Positions 60,107 through 64,000 of a stretch of DNA of 64,000 nucleotides are shown one piece after another. Position 1 is the stretch's first letter. Each line of letters begins with the position of its first letter. The notes beneath the pieces were generated by a model, which searched no databases, was not told the origin of the DNA, and saw nothing but the letters and a program-made list of their open reading frames with translations. Source of the DNA: Stropharia rugosoannulata (taxonomy: Eukaryota; Basidiomycota; Agaricomycetes; Agaricales; Strophariaceae); contig JANCIK010000014.1 of the NCBI GenBank assembly GCA_028532985.1, positions 1 through 64,000 on the forward strand, in the 5' to 3' direction. The translations under genes and the position numbers were made by a program.

Positions 60107-60259
60107 ATACTTCAGTCATAAATTCAGTAATTGATTATGCATGTGGCAATAGTTGGCAATGCAATCGCAATTGATATCGTGAATATACAAGTATATATGG
60201 GTCCTGTGTAAGGGATTGCCATATGGCTACTAGCTGACGGACCCATTTGTCATGTCAAT

Positions 60260-60755
60260 ATCTACCTCAATTGTAGGAACAAAAAGCACACTAGCAAGCG
60301 ATGCCAATGGCTACGTACCATATGTAACATCAGCAGCTACATATGATATGTAAGAGAAGGACTTACGCCGAGGAGTAGACCTTTGTGCTACCTTTTTGTA
60401 GCGACAGATGCTACAAATGTTGCCGTTCGGTAACAACATCTGCTACCTGGCGTACCCTTAACCGTTACCGAAGCAATTGCAGTGGCTGCTTGGTTTGTAA
60501 CATGAATCGCTACTTAAGTAACTTCATGGGTCGTGTACCGGTAACATCAAAGTCTACCCACATGTAGCTTTACTTATGATGTAACGGTAGGTTGTATGGC
60601 GATGTACATGTAGCTTATGCATTATACATTTCGTACCCTTTTGTCGTACATGTATGTAACCAAAAAAATGAAATTGTATTACTTGCGACTACACTTCGTA
60701 ACCTATAGACGTACAAATGGGTAGCAACTAGAGCCTACCCATTTTTTTTACAGTG
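60260..60755. repeat. CACTA right end: TIR and GTAAC/GTTAC subterminal repeats
   Basis: Mirror of the left end, with multiple GTTAC/GTAAC and TGTAGC words and the terminal CACTG in reverse orientation at 60751-60755. Confidence 0.75.
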
Positions 60756-61534
60756 CAGATGCGGGCGTCGGCGACGAGCTGAGGGAAAGATGGCTTGGTT
60801 TGAGTGTTATGTCAGGATATCGAACACGTGAAGCTGGGACGTACAAAGGTGTGTGTGTTTAGGTGCTGATCAGAATGGTCAGTGGGATGATGGAGGAGCT
60901 GATATTGCTACTTATGGAGCGGTCGTTGACAAAGTTAAGATGGACCTAATGCAATGGCAACTTGTCAAGGAGGGTTTCGGGTATAAAAATGCGACTTACG
61001 ACGTGGCGGAGGGGAAGAGCGAGGGCAGGGGAGGGAGGATGTTGACCGAGTTGCTCCGTCTGATGTTTGTATTCCCGGAGCTCAAGACTGTAAATGAGAG
61101 AGTCAATGGGGAGACGGATGGCAGCCGTTCGGGTAGGCAGGACTCACCCAGTGACAGCGACAAGTACAAATGATCTGTCAGGGAATGAGCAACGGACGAG
61201 ATGGGGGGAACAGGACGCACCCATTCAACAGAAAGACGATATTTTCGTGTCCTGACATGTCATCTGCTCCAAGCTGGATGTTCGGCAGCACCAGACCAAT
61301 GTCTGTTGTATTCTGGATGAAGCGCAGGTCGAAGGAGAGAGGGTCGGGTACATCGGCGTCGGTGCGGACCCATGTAACGAGGGTAGACGAGTTTGCTATT
61401 GCGACTGTAAAGACGAACATGTCGAGAGCGAGAGAATCCGAGACGAAAAGCACGAAGCTCAGGAGACTGCAGGCCGATTAGTACCAGACCAGATCAAGAA
61501 AAGGGAAAACATACGCAAGGAGAGAGCATTGCAT

Positions 61535-62480
61535 GGTCTCTGCACCAGGCAATAAACGGGATTTGTCACACCAATAAGCACGCCAGGCGTTGAGGTGGAT
61601 GTTGCGAGCGTTGAGCAGCGGATGGCTGGAGTCAAGCGAGGATCACGACGTAAGAGAGCGGAGCTGGAATATGAGGTTGCCATCAATGCCCCCCACAGCC
61701 TCCTCCACCGCTATTTTCCAATGGCATCCCAGGTCGTTGTCTGGGGCACTGGAGGGTTTAACCAGCCCTGGGTTAGGGGAGCAGGAGTTAGGTAGGTATG
61801 TATGTAGGTTGTGCGACTTGCGCATCATCGGGTGCTGGCTGAGATTTAGACTCGGGCTCTGCGGCAGCGAGTGCGTTTGCAAGTGCGTCTGCGAGTGCAC
61901 TTGCAACGAAAGCACCTGCGAATGCGAGTGCAGCTGTGACGACAAATGGGCCTGCGCGTACTCCATCTGCATCTCGATATCCGAAAGCGGGTTCCTCAGC
62001 CCGAAGCCGAGGCGGTCCCAGTGGCGTCCGGGCTCAGCGCGAGTGGGTACGCGTGCGCGGCTGGCGAGCCGGAGAGGGAGAACGAGGCAGGCGCAGCAGG
62101 TGCGGGGGACCCGCTCACGCATTAGGGGCCGGGGAGAGCAGGTATGCGTGCGTCGCTGGGGAGGAGAACGAAGTGGGGGGGGGTGGGGAACCGAAGGAAT
62201 AAATAGACGCTAGAGAGGGAAACAGAAGAGGATCAGCGAGTGTTTGTGGGTATGCAAGGCGCGCCCAGCACACAGAGCGTGGGAGGACCACAGGGAGCGC
62301 GGGCACGGCGGGTGGGGAGGGGGAGAACCCACTGGCGCTTGTGTGCAGTGTGCAGAGAGAGGGAGAGGGAGCACCGACCGTTGTTGTCCCAGTCGCTTGC
62401 GCCGCCGCCCGAGTGCGCGCTCGCAGAGCCGTTGACGCTCGCGCGGCAGGCCAGGCCGAACTTGCAAATCTCCTTCTTGA
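61535..62480. other. GC-rich region with short repeats, no gene recognised
   Basis: Promoter of the minus-strand membrane-protein gene at the left. At 61860-61930 words such as GCGAGTGC and GCAAGTGC recur. Overlapping frames on both strands have no motif. Confidence 0.35.
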
Positions 62481-62955
62481 TCACAGGCTCATGGGCGTGC
62501 TTCTGCTTGCGGCAGCAGGAGCAGCAGCGGCCTTGCCCTGCTTGCGGGCCTTGTTGCCTGCGCGGAGCTCGTCGAAGCGCAGCAGGCGGGGGCACAGATG
62601 AATGCACTTGTAAAGACCGCACTTGTAGCAGACAATCTTGCCCGAGTTGAGGGTGCCGCGGCGCCAGGAGGGGGCTCTGTGGTGTGGCAGTTGAAGCAGT
62701 GGCGGCGGTGGTACTGTGTTTCCTTGCTAGCAGCATCGTCGGTGTGCTGGACGGAGAGGGGCGAGGTAGAAGGGGTGGGTGTGCAGGTGATGGTAGCAGG
62801 CGTGGGGGTAGCATGCAGGAGTGCTGCTGGTAGTGCTGCTGCTGCTGCTGAGGAAGGCCCTGGAGCTGGTGAGCAAGGCAGGCAGATAGGCGATAGTTTA
62901 ACTGGCTGACGCAGCTAGTAAGTTTGTGGCGAGGGCCCATTGTATGTAATGCCAA
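62481..62955 (-). pseudogene. GATA-type zinc-finger protein relic (one-base frameshift)
   Basis: On the minus strand one frame reads through ETQYHRRHCFNCHTTEPP, the first half of a GATA finger (C-x2-C). The second half, SWRRGTLNSGKIVCYKCGLY, then RFDELRAGNKARKQ, is in another frame. One C appears to be missing from a C-run (G-run on the plus strand near 62668-62676). Several family-conserved positions are altered in ways that fit C-to-T or G-to-A change (CYKC, GLYKCIHLC). The stop after the finger is at 62481-62483. The upstream region is Ala/Pro/Thr-rich. GATA factors are nuclear DNA-binding regulators; this copy is probably dead, unless the indel is a sequencing error. Confidence 0.65.
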
Positions 62956-62959
62956 GGCA

Positions 62960-64000
62960 GGACAGGCAAGGAAAAGGGTAGAGGCAGAGTGGTCCTGTCA
63001 GAAGGATGCTTCTTATACTAGAAGTAATGGCGTTACGGAGGTGTGTGAGTGGCTCGACAGCAGGCGGGGCATGGGGGCGGGAGGCAGGGAGCGCTGGCCT
63101 AGGTGGAGACGGAGTGGTCATTGAGGCCCCGGAATGGTAGTCTGGCGCAATGGGTCCCGTTCCAAGGCGAGCCCGCGAACTGCGCTGCCCAGGGACGCTG
63201 TGGACGAACGGGACTAGTGCGCGGATGTGGACGGCGAGCGTTGCAGGTGCGGGGCGGGGGTAGGCACGCAAGAAGGGAGATGATGGGATGGAAGGGGCTC
63301 GAAAAGAAGAACGCAATACACATGGAGTCTACCTAGAAGGCAGTGAGCAGCATAGGTGTACATGTTCTGACTACTGACCCAACGATTTTTCCTGGCCCTT
63401 TCCCGTCCATTTTATCTCTGATGCTTGCGACGGACCGCACCTTCGCAGAAAACGTCAAGCATCAATAAAGTGGGATGTGGTGCCTAACAAATAAAGAACT
63501 GACGTACGGAATTTCCCCCTCCTTCTGTCCCCTCACATTCCCATTTGCCTGACTCCAAAGGTTGCTTGAGTTAAACCCTCGACGACGTAGTTCGCAAGGG
63601 TGGTCAAAGTCGAGGATGGCAGTCAGTCAGCGATTCCGTCGTCCAAGGCGGGTTGCTGGGTGCAGACCAGGTCGTACTCGCAGAAGAAGGCACAGAAAGC
63701 CGGTCAAACTTCATGCTGCTGCTGGGCCGTGACTGAGGAAGGCATAACTAGAGCACCAAGGTCAGCGCTGACGCATTGTTCTAAGCCCCGTTGCCACAAT
63801 AACTCGGAAACAGGTGCCATCCGGCCTCTTATCCCGGTGCGAGAAGATCGTTCCAACTTGAGGGGTTCAGCCTGTGAGGAAATTGACGGCTTGTGATAGT
63901 CGGAGGGGGTGAAGAGAAAAAAACTCAAGGCATGCCAAACTGAGATGGAAATTGTAGTTGGAAGGTCGGTTCGGTTGCGTAAGGCAGGAGCGAGGGCGGT
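62960..64000. other. Right-edge region, no gene recognised
   Basis: GC-rich to 63350, mixed after. Short frames on both strands without motifs. A gene may begin beyond the window. Confidence 0.35.

Larger units (their letters stand above)
47640..60755 (+). mobile_element. CACTA (En/Spm-like) transposon, 13.1 kb, with cargo genes
   Basis: The ends read CACTGCAAAAAAAAAGGGTA and, as reverse complement of the right end, CACTGTAAAAAAAATGGGTA. CAGA flanks both sides (47636-47639 and 60756-60759). CACTA elements usually duplicate 3 bp, so a 4-base match may be a 3-bp duplication plus chance. Both ends carry several hundred bases of subterminal GTAAC/GTTAC repeats (47640-48000 and about 60260-60755). 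It contains a Tnp2-type transposase gene and three further genes, all in the plus direction. It interrupts a membrane-protein gene whose frame is restored when the element and one CAGA are removed. Confidence 0.9.
44251..61534 (-). pseudogene. Signal-peptide, Ser/Thr-linker, single-TM protein gene split by two transposons
   Basis: The ATG at 61532-61534 and a short intron give a signal peptide (MQCSLLALLSFVLF), then an extracellular region (ANSSTLVTWVRTDADVPDPL, LRFIQNTTDIGLVLPNIQ) down to about 60980 (SNSVNILPPLPSLFPS). Intron 6 leads to SSSPTPASAVKQQCTN, which spans the CACTA insertion at 47640-60755, then VVGGILGALLF. The helix continues across copy 2 of the 2.4-kb element as LTLAALLVIFIHRRR (from 45160 down). 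The cytoplasmic tail ends in a helical segment (RQQEIHARLAMLRRQMADLQ, about 44520) and stops at 44251-44253. The family, a V-T-W domain with Ser-rich stalk and G-rich transmembrane start, is abundant in Agaricomycetes and of unknown role. Frames between 44650 and 44850 do not join simply, so an extra intron or indel may exist there. Confidence 0.75.

Overview
The window is one chromosome end of a filamentous basidiomycete, most likely an Agaricomycete. Evidence for this: a (CCCTAAA)n telomere tract at the left edge; many GT-AG introns of about 50 bases; and protein families common in mushroom-forming fungi (fungalysin M36 peptidase, alpha-type kinase, SLM1-like BAR/PH protein, Ser/Thr-rich single-pass membrane proteins, 7TM proteins, Tnp2-type CACTA transposase). 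The species cannot be named from the sequence. Gene density is low and many genes are broken, as expected of subtelomeric accessory DNA.

Layout. 1-140 telomere; 0.25-2.4 kb Ser/Pro-rich hypothetical gene; 2.4-7.5 kb mostly unassigned; 7.5-10.1 kb multi-exon gene with a basic C-terminus; 11.2-15.8 kb fungalysin gene split by a 1.9-kb foldback element; 16.5-22.6 kb BCAS3-like WD-repeat gene carrying copy 1 of a 2.4-kb TIR element and ending at an inverted repeat that brackets an alpha-kinase fragment; 24.4-26.3 kb dispersed repeats; 26.4-27.5 kb Ser/Thr-rich membrane protein; 28.3-30 kb SLM1-like pseudogene; 30.6-31.4 kb small Cys-rich gene; 32-36.6 kb degenerate repeats; 39.7-40.3 kb palindromic MITE; 41.3-43.7 kb convergent pair of 7TM genes, one with an in-frame stop; 44.25-61.53 kb one membrane-protein gene on the minus strand, interrupted by copy 2 of the 2.4-kb element and by a 13.1-kb CACTA transposon; 62.5-63 kb GATA-factor relic.

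The three best-documented insertions are foldback 12495-14393 (7-bp duplication), TIR element 45163-47571 (2-bp) and CACTA 47640-60755 (4-bp). Removing each, with one copy of its direct repeat, restores an open frame across the junction, so these insertions are probably fairly recent.

The CACTA element carries a Tnp2 transposase gene with one frame break and three co-oriented cargo genes of unknown function. Between the transposase and the first cargo gene lies a set of eight short hairpins. Each has the same core (GACGCGAAGTCAA or a one- or two-base variant) but a different, self-complementary stem. Five point one way and three the other, around a central palindrome. This is the most unusual structure in the window and I know of no name for it.
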